Under the pieces are notes generated by a model, which had not been told where the DNA came from, searched no databases, and saw only the letters and a list, made by a program, of their open reading frames with translations. 64,000 nt of DNA from Cloacibacillus evryensis DSM 19522. Its GTDB lineage: Bacteria > Synergistota > Synergistia > Synergistales > Synergistaceae. Below, piece after piece: positions 39,899-47,859 of this stretch. The position numbers and the translations under genes were made by a program. Location: assembly GCF_000585335.1 (NCBI RefSeq), contig NZ_KK073872.1:1975283-2039282 (forward strand), given 5' to 3'. Each line of letters opens with the position of its first letter. The stretch's first letter is position 1.

Positions 39899-39925
39899 AA
39901 CAAGACAACCTCCACTTGGTAATCG

Positions 39926-40453
39926 TTACTTAGCGATCTTGGTACACATTACGCAGACATCGTCCGCCGCAAGATTTTTCGAGAATTCAAGGCGGACCTT
40001 TTCGTAAGGGGCAAGCAGCGCGAAATCAAGAGGCATCAACAGCTCCGTGCACAGTTTGATCCGCTCCTCCTTGGAACAGCCCAGCTCTTCGAAGGCTTCA
40101 ATATGGGGACAGCGGCGTATCACCTTTACCGATTCCTCCGGCGAAAGCATGGTTATCTCCTGATCAAAGGCGAGCATCCCCGCCTTCGAGGTCTGGTTCA
40201 GGATCGCCGTCTCCGCGTCGCAAACATTTCCCAGATTCGGCGCCTTATATTCTCCGAGCCGGCGCGAAGCCTCCGCCATCACGGCATCCGCGTCTATTTC
40301 GGGATGCATCTCCTGAAGAGTCTTCCAAGTAAAATAGAAGAGCAAAGCCCTGTCTTTGATCGCTCCGGCGACCGCGTTCGCCAGATATTCCGGTGAGACC
40401 GGGGCATCCAGCGCGATTTTTTCCATAAATTCGTTGATCCTGTCTGCACACAT
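39926..40453 (-). CDS. ATC hydrolase-like protein (L-2-amino-thiazoline-4-carboxylate hydrolase family)
   Basis: 175 residues, mostly helical. The C-terminal half has the spaced Cys pattern RRCPHIEAFEELGCSKEE...LC...DDVCVMC, seen in proteins related to L-2-amino-delta2-thiazoline-4-carboxylate hydrolase. That enzyme opens a thiazoline ring on the way to cysteine. Family assignment is by pattern and moderate. Encoded between the regulator and the symporter, so part of the same catabolic unit; its thiazoline role here is unproven. Confidence 0.55.
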   Translation of the reverse strand: MCADRINEFMEKIALDAPVSPEYLANAVAGAIKDRALLFYFTWKTLQEMHPEIDADAVMAEASRRLGEYKAPNLGNVCDAETAILNQTSKAGMLAFDQEITMLSPEESVKVIRRCPHIEAFEELGCSKEERIKLCTELLMPLDFALLAPYEKVRLEFSKNLAADDVCVMCTKIAK

Positions 40454-40485
40454 AAGACTGATCGCGTCCTTTCTCAGATTTTTTC

Positions 40486-41034
40486 TTACATTACAGGGGG
40501 AGTGTTACAGGTCAAAATGCGTGCCTCCGTCTCTGACATATTCTGCCAGTGATGCTGAAAAAGGCCATCATAATAGAGAAAATCTCCTTTTTTCATATCA
40601 AAGGCTTCATCGTCGTAAAAGAAACGCACCTTGCCGTCCAGTACATAAAAAAATTCGTCTCCCGGATGGGACTTCGAGGCTCCGGTATCCATTCCGGCCG
40701 GAATCGTAATAACTATCGGCTGCATTTTTGCCGCTCTACTCAGCGTTAAATATCTTACTGTGACATTATCATCCCCCCTTCTGCACCACCTTACGACAAA
40801 CCCTTCTCCATCCAGCACCGGGCTCAGCTTTTGCGCCGATTCAGTCAACGTAATAGCCGAAAGAGGAATTCGAAATGCATTAGCCAGCTTTCGCAGACTC
40901 TCGATGCTCGTACTGGATTTTTCATTTTCCAGTTTGGAAAGCTGCGCCACTGATAGCCCACATCTTTCGGAGAGCTCTTTAAGAGTCCAGCCATTCTCTT
41001 TTCTGTAATTTTTTACTGTTTCTCCAAAGCGCAT
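40486..41034 (-). CDS. XRE-family regulator with cupin sensor domain
   Basis: 182 residues from ATG 41034 (AGGGGG seven bases upstream; the longer frame would run over the operator). N-terminal helix-turn-helix (WTLKELSERCGLSVAQLSKLE, about 18-38), then a cupin_2 barrel (SHPGDEFFYVLDGKVRFF, GDFLYYDG) that usually binds a small ligand. First gene of the operon and likely its local, ligand-responsive regulator. A dyad at 41051-41082 at its transcript start is a good autoregulatory operator. Confidence 0.9.
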   Translation of the reverse strand: MRFGETVKNYRKENGWTLKELSERCGLSVAQLSKLENEKSSTSIESLRKLANAFRIPLSAITLTESAQKLSPVLDGEGFVVRWCRRGDDNVTVRYLTLSRAAKMQPIVITIPAGMDTGASKSHPGDEFFYVLDGKVRFFYDDEAFDMKKGDFLYYDGLFQHHWQNMSETEARILTCNTPPVM

Positions 41035-41050
41035 AAAATCGCCCCCTAAT

Positions 41051-41082
41051 TTTCTTACCACGAAAATTTTCATAGCAAGAAA
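41051..41082. promoter_or_regulatory. Symmetrical operator candidate
   Basis: TTTCTT - 5 - GAAAATTTTC - 5 - AAGAAA: an inner 10-base palindrome and outer 6-base arms on the same centre. It lies between the transcript start and the XRE-cupin ATG. Confidence 0.55.
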
Positions 41083-41089
41083 TAAAATT

Positions 41090-41117
41090 AATATAGCATT
41101 TTACCTCCTTATGTCAA
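41090..41117 (-). promoter_or_regulatory. Promoter of the XRE-cupin operon
   Basis: Minus strand TTGACA (41117-41112), 16-base spacer ending TGC, then TATATT (41095-41090), i.e. consensus -35 plus extended -10. The start would be near 41083. Confidence 0.75.
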
Positions 41118-41446
41118 GGCCAAAAATTTCAAATATTCCTTAGAAATACCACGTTTAATATCATATATTCACACCATTTATCCCTCATCGGCACATGCGC
41201 TTAAACAGCCGCGTTTTTCCTATATTTTTTAAGTTAGAAATAATACCAAAGCGGCCATAAAAACTTTTACCAATCTAACTTTGATTCAATCAACAGAAAA
41301 ATCCCCCTTTTAAAAACATTCGATCGTTGGTAGAAGCATACTTCAGAAAAGCAAACACAAAGTAATGCTGGCATGATAGTGTGTGAAAGACTTTTCGTTC
41401 CTAGGAGACAAAAATAACGCGGAGCTATTTATGGGAGGAATGACAG
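41118..41446. other. AT-rich spacer before the recombinase
   Basis: About 330 bases without a supported gene. It holds a spaced inverted repeat AAGTTAG (41231-41237) / CTAACTT (41275-41281). No tRNA seen. Confidence 0.4.
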
Positions 41447-42037
41447 ATGGGTAAACAATATGCCTATATACGGGTGTCCTCAAAAGAACAAAACGAGGAG
41501 AGGCAGCGAAGCGCGATGCGGGAATACGGCGTTCCCGCGGAAAACATCATCCTGGACAAGCAGTCCGGCAAAGATTTCGAGCGGCAGGGCTACAAAAAGC
41601 TGCTGAAAAAATTAAGACCGGGCGATACGCTGATAATCAAAAGCATCGACAGGCTCGGGCGGAATTATCATGAAATTTTAGAACAATGGCGGATATTGAC
41701 GAAAGAGAAGCGGGCGGCCATCGTCGTCCTGGACATGCCGCTTCTGGACACGCGGCAAAACCGCGACCTCACCGGCGTTTTGATCGCGGACATCGTGCTG
41801 CAGCTGCTTAGCTACGTCGCGGAAACCGAGCGCAAATTCATACGGCAGCGGCAGGCAGAGGGCATCGCCGCCGCGCGGGCGCGGGGCGGCAATTTGGGAC
41901 GCAGGCCGAAAGAGCGTCCGCAGGAATTTGAAGCGGTCAAAGCAGCATGGAAAAACGGCGAGATATCCGCCAGATGCGCCGCGCGGTATCTTAAAATCAA
42001 CCATATGACATTCAAACGATGGGCATCAGTCGGGTAA
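41447..42037 (+). CDS. Serine recombinase (resolvase/invertase family)
   Basis: 196 residues, normal for small serine recombinases. The catalytic N-terminal domain starts YAYIRVSSKEQNEERQ with the nucleophile Ser (about residue 12). It also has SIDRLGRNY and the long E-helix (TERKFIRQRQAEGIAAARARG) before the GRRPKE linker. A C-terminal helix-turn-helix (EISARCAARYLKINHMTFKRW) follows. GGAGG lies eight bases before ATG. Such enzymes resolve cointegrates or invert segments at paired palindromic sites. Two related palindromes lie just downstream (42048 and 42166). Its position at the head of a polysaccharide locus suggests phase variation or module exchange (inference). Confidence 0.92.
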   Translation: MGKQYAYIRVSSKEQNEERQRSAMREYGVPAENIILDKQSGKDFERQGYKKLLKKLRPGDTLIIKSIDRLGRNYHEILEQWRILTKEKRAAIVVLDMPLLDTRQNRDLTGVLIADIVLQLLSYVAETERKFIRQRQAEGIAAARARGGNLGRRPKERPQEFEAVKAAWKNGEISARCAARYLKINHMTFKRWASVG

Positions 42038-42047
42038 AAGATGAAAA

Positions 42048-42077
42048 GCGGCGAAAAAGGCGTACCTTTTTCGCCGC
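42048..42077. repeat. Palindrome 1 downstream of recombinase
   Basis: GCGGCGAAAAAGG - CGTA - CCTTTTTCGCCGC, perfect 13-base arms. Shares the half-site GGCGAAAAAGG with palindrome 2. May be a recombinase site or a terminator; the T run is about 11 bases away. Confidence 0.7.
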
Positions 42078-42165
42078 GTGGTCATTGACTTTTTTGTGAT
42101 TCGTTGTATCAATATAGAAGGTGGTAAAGAGTACGGAATAGGTTTTTAGAGGATAATGCTGTTTA

Positions 42166-42209
42166 TTTCATTCCGGCGAAAAAGGTACACCTTTCTCGCC
42201 GGAATGAAA
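42166..42209. repeat. Palindrome 2 downstream of recombinase
   Basis: 20-base arms (TTTCATTCCGGCGAAAAAGG and its complement with one mismatch) around TACA. The inner half-site matches palindrome 1, 118 bases upstream. Confidence 0.7.
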
Positions 42210-42340
42210 AATTATTGATCGATCCGGCAGGCACGCATCATAAACGAAAACTGCCGTACGCCTGAGTGCAGAAAGCAAAAAACGGTATCCGCGAAGAGCT
42301 GGAGAAACAGAGCGCAGCGGCATGAGGAGGGAAAGCCAGG

Positions 42341-44899
42341 ATGATAGACTTATTTGAACATAACAGAATAGCCTACGAATCCGCCCTTTCCATGTTGACG
42401 GAAAGCGGCAGAGCCGCGGTCGTCCATCCCACCGGCACGGGAAAATCCTTTATCGGTTTCAAACTGGCGGAGGACAACCCCGACGCCTCCGTATGCTGGC
42501 TTTCGCCCAGCGAGTACATCTTTAAGACACAGATAGAAAACCTAAAAGCCACTGGCGTCCCAGAACAAAAAAATGTCCGCTTTTTTACCTACGCCAAACT
42601 CATGATGATGGACGCCGCCGGGCTAGAAGAGATCCGTCCGGATTATATCGTACTCGACGAGTTCCACCGCTGCGGCGCACAGATGTGGGGCGGCGGCGTG
42701 CAGAAGCTGCTCGCGATGTATCCGCAAGCGGCGGTGCTCGGCCTCTCGGCGACAAATATACGCTATCTGGACAATCAGCGCGATATGGCAGACGAACTTT
42801 TCGACGGCAATATCGCCTCGGAGATGACGCTTGGAGAGGCGGTAGTTCGCGGGATACTTGCCCCGCCTACCTACGTCATCTCGATCTACTCCTGTCAAAA
42901 TGACCTGGAACGCTATCAGTCCCGTATAAGCGGCGCAAAAAACAAGGCCGTCCGTGACGCGGCGCAGAAACGCCTCGACGCGCTGCGCCGTTCGCTGGAA
43001 AACGCGGAAGGGCTTGACGCCGTCTTTCGGAAGCACATAACCGACAGGCGGGGCAAGTACATCCTCTTCTGCTCAAATGTCGAACACTTGAAAGAGGTGG
43101 CCGGACATATAGGCGAGTGGTTTGGCGGCATAGACGGCAGCCCTCACCTCTACCGCGCCTATGCCGACGATCCCGCGGCCTCCCTGGCCTTTGCCGGCTT
43201 CAAGGCCGACGACAGCGAACATCTGAAGCTCCTGCTCTGCATCGATATGCTCAACGAGGGCGTCCACATCGACGACATCGCGGGCGTCATCCTCTTCCGC
43301 CCCACCGTCTCGCCCATCATATACAAGCAGCAGATCGGCCGGGCCCTCTCCGCCGGTAGCAAAAAAAGTACCGTCATCATCGACGTGGTAAATAATATCG
43401 AAAACCTTTACAGCATATCCGCCCTTCAGGATGAGATGCGCTTTGCCGTCGATTATTACCGCGGCACGGGAGATATCTCGAAGGTGGTCAACAGCTCATT
43501 CACCGTAATCGACGAGGTACGCGACAGCCGCCGCCTCTTCAACGAACTGGAAGAGAGCCTCTCCGCCTCTTGGAAGACGATGTACGGATGCGCGAAAGCC
43601 TATTACAAAAAGCATGGAAATCTCGAAGTCTCCAAACGTTACCAGACGGAGGACGGCTATTCCCTCGGCTCGTGGATCAATACCCAAAGACTCGTCTACG
43701 CCGGCAAGATCCCCGGCGTCTTAGGGCAGGAGAGAATAACCCAACTTGAAAGCATCGGCATGCGTTGGCAAAACCGCTACGACCTCTCGTGGGAGAGATA
43801 TTACCGTGCCCTCTGCGAATATAAATTAAAAAACGGCAACATCGACATCCGCGCCAACTACGTGACCGATAACGGACTGGAACTGGGCAAATGGATCTGC
43901 AACCTGCGTCAGGCGAAAAACAGCGGCAGAGGCGGCTACTACCTTACAGACGAACGCATCGCGGCCCTCGGCAGGCTCGGCATGATCTGGGACAAGCTCG
44001 ACTACCTCTGGGAGCAAAACTACCTTGCCTGCGCCGAGTACTACATGAGGCACCACGACCTTGAAATACCGGCCGGCTACGTCTCGCCCAACGGGCTGCG
44101 CATCGGGGCTTGGCTGAGAAGAATGCGCAAAATAAGAAGCGGCAGACTGAACGGCTCCGCGCATCTGACGAAAGAACAGATCGCGCGCCTTGACGCGATA
44201 CATATGAACTGGATCGACACCCACACGCGGCAATGGGAATACGGCTACCAACAGGCCGTCGCCCACCATAAAGAATTCGGCACACTTGACGTGCCCGCCG
44301 GATACGTGAACAAAAACGGCTTCCCGCTCGGCGAGTGGCTGCGAAACCACATCGACGCGAGCGCGAAAACGGGACGCACATCGATAAAAGTCACGCCCGA
44401 ACGCAGAGCGAAGCTGGACAAACTCGGCTTCAAATGGACAGTTGAAGACTCCTGGCAGAAGCGCATCGCCGCCTGCGAAGAATACCTCAAAGAACACGGC
44501 GACCTCGACGTCCCCGCCAACTACGTTACCGACGGCATCTGGCTCGGCAAATGGCTCTACGAATGCCGGCGCGCCTACCGCGGAGAAACAGAGGGCAAGA
44601 GGCTGACCAAAGAACAGATACAACAGTTGGAAAAACTGGGCATGGACTGGCGTACCGCCTCCGAACGCGCCTGGGCCGACAAATACCAGGCCGCCTCGCT
44701 CCTGCTCAAGACAAATGGCGACACCGGCGCCGGCAGCAACGACAAAACAGAAGAGGCCCTCCGCATCAGCCAGTGGATCGCGCGTCAGAGAACATTGCAC
44801 CGTCAGGGCAAACTCTCACGCGAACAGATAGAGATGCTCAATACGCTGAATGTGACTAAGGCTATGACGCATAGAAACGCAGAGAGAGGTACGGCCTGA
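42341..44899 (+). CDS. Superfamily 2 helicase with repeated helicase-associated domains
   Basis: 852 residues. The N-terminal helicase core has Walker A HPTGTGKSFIG (about 29-39), the DEFH box (LDEFHRCG), LSAT motif III and, in the second RecA lobe, DMLNEGVHIDDI and QQIGRALS. From about residue 400 come six similar units of about 65 residues (SWxxxYxxxxxYYxxxGxLxVPxxYVxxNGxxLGxWLxxxR...L), the helicase-associated (HA) domain, expected to bind nucleic acid. The role of such proteins is not established; they occur at variable loci. It follows the recombinase and two palindromes and precedes the polysaccharide genes by only a few bases, hinting at a regulatory or defence function. Confidence 0.88.
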   Translation: MIDLFEHNRIAYESALSMLTESGRAAVVHPTGTGKSFIGFKLAEDNPDASVCWLSPSEYIFKTQIENLKATGVPEQKNVRFFTYAKLMMMDAAGLEEIRPDYIVLDEFHRCGAQMWGGGVQKLLAMYPQAAVLGLSATNIRYLDNQRDMADELFDGNIASEMTLGEAVVRGILAPPTYVISIYSCQNDLERYQSRISGAKNKAVRDAAQKRLDALRRSLENAEGLDAVFRKHITDRRGKYILFCSNVEHLKEVAGHIGEWFGGIDGSPHLYRAYADDPAASLAFAGFKADDSEHLKLLLCIDMLNEGVHIDDIAGVILFRPTVSPIIYKQQIGRALSAGSKKSTVIIDVVNNIENLYSISALQDEMRFAVDYYRGTGDISKVVNSSFTVIDEVRDSRRLFNELEESLSASWKTMYGCAKAYYKKHGNLEVSKRYQTEDGYSLGSWINTQRLVYAGKIPGVLGQERITQLESIGMRWQNRYDLSWERYYRALCEYKLKNGNIDIRANYVTDNGLELGKWICNLRQAKNSGRGGYYLTDERIAALGRLGMIWDKLDYLWEQNYLACAEYYMRHHDLEIPAGYVSPNGLRIGAWLRRMRKIRSGRLNGSAHLTKEQIARLDAIHMNWIDTHTRQWEYGYQQAVAHHKEFGTLDVPAGYVNKNGFPLGEWLRNHIDASAKTGRTSIKVTPERRAKLDKLGFKWTVEDSWQKRIAACEEYLKEHGDLDVPANYVTDGIWLGKWLYECRRAYRGETEGKRLTKEQIQQLEKLGMDWRTASERAWADKYQAASLLLKTNGDTGAGSNDKTEEALRISQWIARQRTLHRQGKLSREQIEMLNTLNVTKAMTHRNAERGTA

Positions 44900-44901
44900 A
44901 A

Positions 44902-44964
44902 ATGGACGATAACATAGAAGCAATCAGACCTATGCAAATAGAGACAGCAGGTGAGCTGGCATGA
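44902..44964 (+). CDS. 20-residue coupling or leader ORF
   Basis: An ATG two bases after the helicase stop opens 20 codons (MDDNIEAIRPMQIETAGELA) ending in a TGA that overlaps the aminotransferase ATG by four bases. It could pass ribosomes from the helicase to the sugar genes, or be the relic of a lost gene. No homology claimed. Confidence 0.3.
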   Translation: MDDNIEAIRPMQIETAGELA

Positions 44965-46157
44965 GAAAAATCCCCTTCAGTCCCCCCGACATCACGGAAG
45001 CGGAAATCAGCGAAGTCATAGAGACCTTAAAATCCGGCTGGATCACTACCGGACCGAAAACCAAGGCACTGGAACACGCCGCCGCAGAGATATGCCATAC
45101 CTCCAAGGCCGTCTGCCTCAACTCCAATACTGCCTGTGCCGAGATGACCCTGCGGATTCTGGGCGTCGGCCCCGGAGACGAGGTGATCGTTCCCGCGTAC
45201 ACCTATACGGCGACGGCAAGTGTCATTGCGCATGTCGGCGCGAAGATCGTCATGGTCGACTGCGAACCGGGCAAATTCACCATGGACTGCGACCGGCTGG
45301 AAGCCTTCATCACGGAGAAGACCAAAGTCATCATACCTGTGGACCTCTTCGGCATACCAGCCGACTACGACCGTATCTTGGAGATAGCCGAAAAGAAACG
45401 CTCTCTTTTCCACCCTTCCGATAACGCCGTACAGCAGGCCATCGGCAGAGCCATTGTTATGGGTGACGCGGCGCATTCTTTCGGCGCTTCCTATAAGGGG
45501 AAGCCCATCGGTTACGTCGCCGATTTTACAAATTTCTCCTTCCACGCCGTCAAAAACCTAACCACCGCCGAGGGCGGCGCTGCGACCTGGAGAGATATCG
45601 AGGGCATAGATAATGAAGAGCTCTACCACCGCTATATGCTGCTGAGCCTCCACGGACAGAGCAAAGACGCCCTCGCGAAAACAAAACTCGGCACATGGGA
45701 ATACGACATCGCTGGGCTTTGGTACAAATGCAATATGACCGACATCCACGCCGCGGTCGGGCTTGCTCAGATAAAAAGGTACGACGATATCCTGGCACGC
45801 CGCCGGAAGATCATCGAATATCTGGACTCCGCGTTCGCTAACTTGCCTGTCGAAACAGTTAAACACTATACGGATGGTTACCTATCCTCCGGTCATCTTT
45901 ATATCATGAGGTTAAAAGGTAAGAACAGCCAAGAGAGAGATAACTTTATCTCAAAAATGGCCGAACTGGGAGTGGCGACAAACGTACACTACAAACCGCT
46001 GCCGCTCCATAGCGGTTATAAAAAATTGGGATTTAACATCGCGGACTATCCTAACGCGTATGAACAGTTCAGTAACGAAGTCACACTGCCTTTGCACACG
46101 CGGCTGACCGATGACGATGTTGACTACGTAATTAAATGCGTAAGGAAATGTCTATGA
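44961..46157 (+). CDS. DegT/DnrJ/EryC1-family PLP sugar aminotransferase
   Basis: 398 residues. Fold type I aminotransferase for nucleotide-activated keto-sugars. It has TxPKTKALEHA near the start, the PLP phosphate loop, DAAHSFGASYKG with the conserved Asp, and the Schiff-base Lys in SFHAVKNLTTAEGG (about residue 197). It would put an amino group on a 4- or 3-keto sugar for the surface glycan. First biosynthetic gene of the cluster; stop overlaps the next start as ATGA. Base composition is still GC-rich here, unlike the genes from 46864. Confidence 0.92.
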   Translation: MRKIPFSPPDITEAEISEVIETLKSGWITTGPKTKALEHAAAEICHTSKAVCLNSNTACAEMTLRILGVGPGDEVIVPAYTYTATASVIAHVGAKIVMVDCEPGKFTMDCDRLEAFITEKTKVIIPVDLFGIPADYDRILEIAEKKRSLFHPSDNAVQQAIGRAIVMGDAAHSFGASYKGKPIGYVADFTNFSFHAVKNLTTAEGGAATWRDIEGIDNEELYHRYMLLSLHGQSKDALAKTKLGTWEYDIAGLWYKCNMTDIHAAVGLAQIKRYDDILARRRKIIEYLDSAFANLPVETVKHYTDGYLSSGHLYIMRLKGKNSQERDNFISKMAELGVATNVHYKPLPLHSGYKKLGFNIADYPNAYEQFSNEVTLPLHTRLTDDDVDYVIKCVRKCL

Positions 46158-46852
46158 AGATATTGAAAGAGTGGGAGGAATTGCCTGACTGCATGAGAAC
46201 GGAAGCCGTTCGTCCCTATTACGAGACGCTAAAAAAGAAAAGAGCGTCCCTGCTGTTGAAGCGCACCTTCGACATCGTGACGGCAAGCCTGATGCTGATC
46301 TTCCTCTCTCCGGTGATCCTCGTCATCGCCCTTGCGATAACCCTTGACAGCAAAGGAGGCGTATTCTTCCGTCAGGAGCGCGTCACGCAGTACGGTCGGA
46401 AATTCAGGATCTACAAATTCCGCACCATGGTGGCGAATGCCGACAAGCTGGGCGCGCAGGTAACAGTGAAAGACGATAAGCGCGTAACAGCCATAGGCAA
46501 AATCCTCAGAAAATACCGCCTAGACGAACTCCCCCAGCTGATAAACATCATCGCCGGAGATATGAGCTTCGTAGGTACGAGACCGGAAGTAGAGAAATAC
46601 GTCAGGAGTTACAACGATGAAATGTATGCGACGCTGCTGCTGCCGGCAGGAGTCACGTCAGAGACTAGCATCATGTACAAAGACGAAGAAAAGCTGCTGT
46701 CTAAGGCGGAGTCTGCCGACGAGGTCTACACAAGCAAAGTCCTGCCGGGGAAGATGGAATATAACCTGAGAAGTTTGAAGAATTTCAGCCTTGGTAAAGA
46801 GATATCTACGATGGCAAGGACTATTTTGGCCATTGTCGATGTGCAACTGTGA
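46154..46852 (+). CDS. Initiating sugar-phosphate transferase (bacterial sugar transferase family)
   Basis: 232 residues from ATG 46154 (AAGGA seven bases upstream). One N-terminal membrane segment (ASLMLIFLSPVILVIALAI) is followed by the Bac_transf domain: GGVFFRQERVTQYGRKFRIYKFRTM, LRKYRLDELPQLINIIAGDMSFVGTRPE. These monotopic enzymes transfer a sugar-1-phosphate to undecaprenyl phosphate and so begin repeat-unit synthesis (PglC/WcaJ small-core type). With the preceding aminotransferase it forms a common pair for an amino-deoxy sugar. Confidence 0.93.
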   Translation: MKILKEWEELPDCMRTEAVRPYYETLKKKRASLLLKRTFDIVTASLMLIFLSPVILVIALAITLDSKGGVFFRQERVTQYGRKFRIYKFRTMVANADKLGAQVTVKDDKRVTAIGKILRKYRLDELPQLINIIAGDMSFVGTRPEVEKYVRSYNDEMYATLLLPAGVTSETSIMYKDEEKLLSKAESADEVYTSKVLPGKMEYNLRSLKNFSLGKEISTMARTILAIVDVQL

Positions 46853-46863
46853 GGTAATTTATT

Positions 46864-47844
46864 ATGCAGGAAAAGATAATCGTGTCTGTGATAATGCCTC
46901 TATACAATGAGGAAAAATATATTGCGAAATGCCTTGATTCTCTTCTTCTACAAGATTATCCGAATGAATTAATGGAATGGATCTTTGTAGATGGGCAGTC
47001 AAATGATAGAACTGTGTCAATTTTAGAACGCTATAAAAGTAAGTATCCATATTTAATAAATATATACAATAACCCGAATAAAACAGTCCCTTATGCGATG
47101 AATATAGGTATAAAAAAAGCAAATGGGAAATATATTATCCGGCTTGACGCTCATGCAGATTATGCGAGAGATTATATCTCTAAATGTGTTTATTATTTGG
47201 ATACATTGGATGCTGACAACGTAGGCGGCGTAGTGACAACAAAAGCATGTACACCTTTCGGAAATACAATAGCAAAAATGCTTTCAACCAAATTTGGCGT
47301 AGGTAATTCACAATTTCGTATAAATGGGAAGAGCGGCTACGTGGATACAGTTCCATTTGGGGCATTCCGAAGGGAAATTTTTGACAGACTAGGCGGTTAT
47401 GACGAACGTTTAACCAGAAATCAAGATAATGAAATGAATCATCGCATAAGAAAAAGCGGTGGAAACATATATATGGCAAACGATATACATCTTACCTATT
47501 ATTGCCGTGACACGGTAAAAGGTATTTGTGACATGGCGTTTAAAAATGGTAAATGGAATGTAATCACAATGCGATTTGTACCTGGTTCCATGGGTATTCG
47601 GCATTTTGTACCATTAGCCTTTTTATTGTCATTGATAGCGTTGGGAGTTGGCTCTATCTTTTATCACCAGATGATAATCATATTGCTATTCGAATTGCTA
47701 TTGTATTTTATATGCAATTCATATTTCTCAGTCAAAGTTGCAGATAGTACAAAAGAATTCTTTCAACTTGAATATTTATATTTCCTGTTTCACATATCTT
47801 ACGGAACTGGATCATTAGTTGGCTTGTGTACAAGAACAAGATAG
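46864..47844 (+). CDS. Family 2 glycosyltransferase with C-terminal membrane helices
   Basis: 326 residues. GT-A fold with VSVIMPLYNEEKYIAKCLDSLL at the N-terminus, DGQSNDRT, IIRLDAHADYA (DxD-type) and an acceptor region TRNQDNEMNHRIRKSGG. Two or three hydrophobic helices follow (about 240-310), as in succinoglycan ExoA-like enzymes. It adds a sugar to the lipid-linked repeat at the inner membrane. From this gene onward the DNA is strikingly AT-rich, marking the edge of an acquired block. Confidence 0.9.
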   Translation: MQEKIIVSVIMPLYNEEKYIAKCLDSLLLQDYPNELMEWIFVDGQSNDRTVSILERYKSKYPYLINIYNNPNKTVPYAMNIGIKKANGKYIIRLDAHADYARDYISKCVYYLDTLDADNVGGVVTTKACTPFGNTIAKMLSTKFGVGNSQFRINGKSGYVDTVPFGAFRREIFDRLGGYDERLTRNQDNEMNHRIRKSGGNIYMANDIHLTYYCRDTVKGICDMAFKNGKWNVITMRFVPGSMGIRHFVPLAFLLSLIALGVGSIFYHQMIIILLFELLLYFICNSYFSVKVADSTKEFFQLEYLYFLFHISYGTGSLVGLCTRTR

Positions 47845-47859
47845 GCAGGAGTGGAGAAA

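Noticed and set aside
42040-42210. CRISPR-like repeats next to the recombinase
   Set aside because: Only two palindromes, unequal arms, no regular spacers, no cas genes.
42341-44899. Type I or III restriction helicase subunit
   Set aside because: No methylase or nuclease domain or neighbour; the C-terminal repeats are HA domains.
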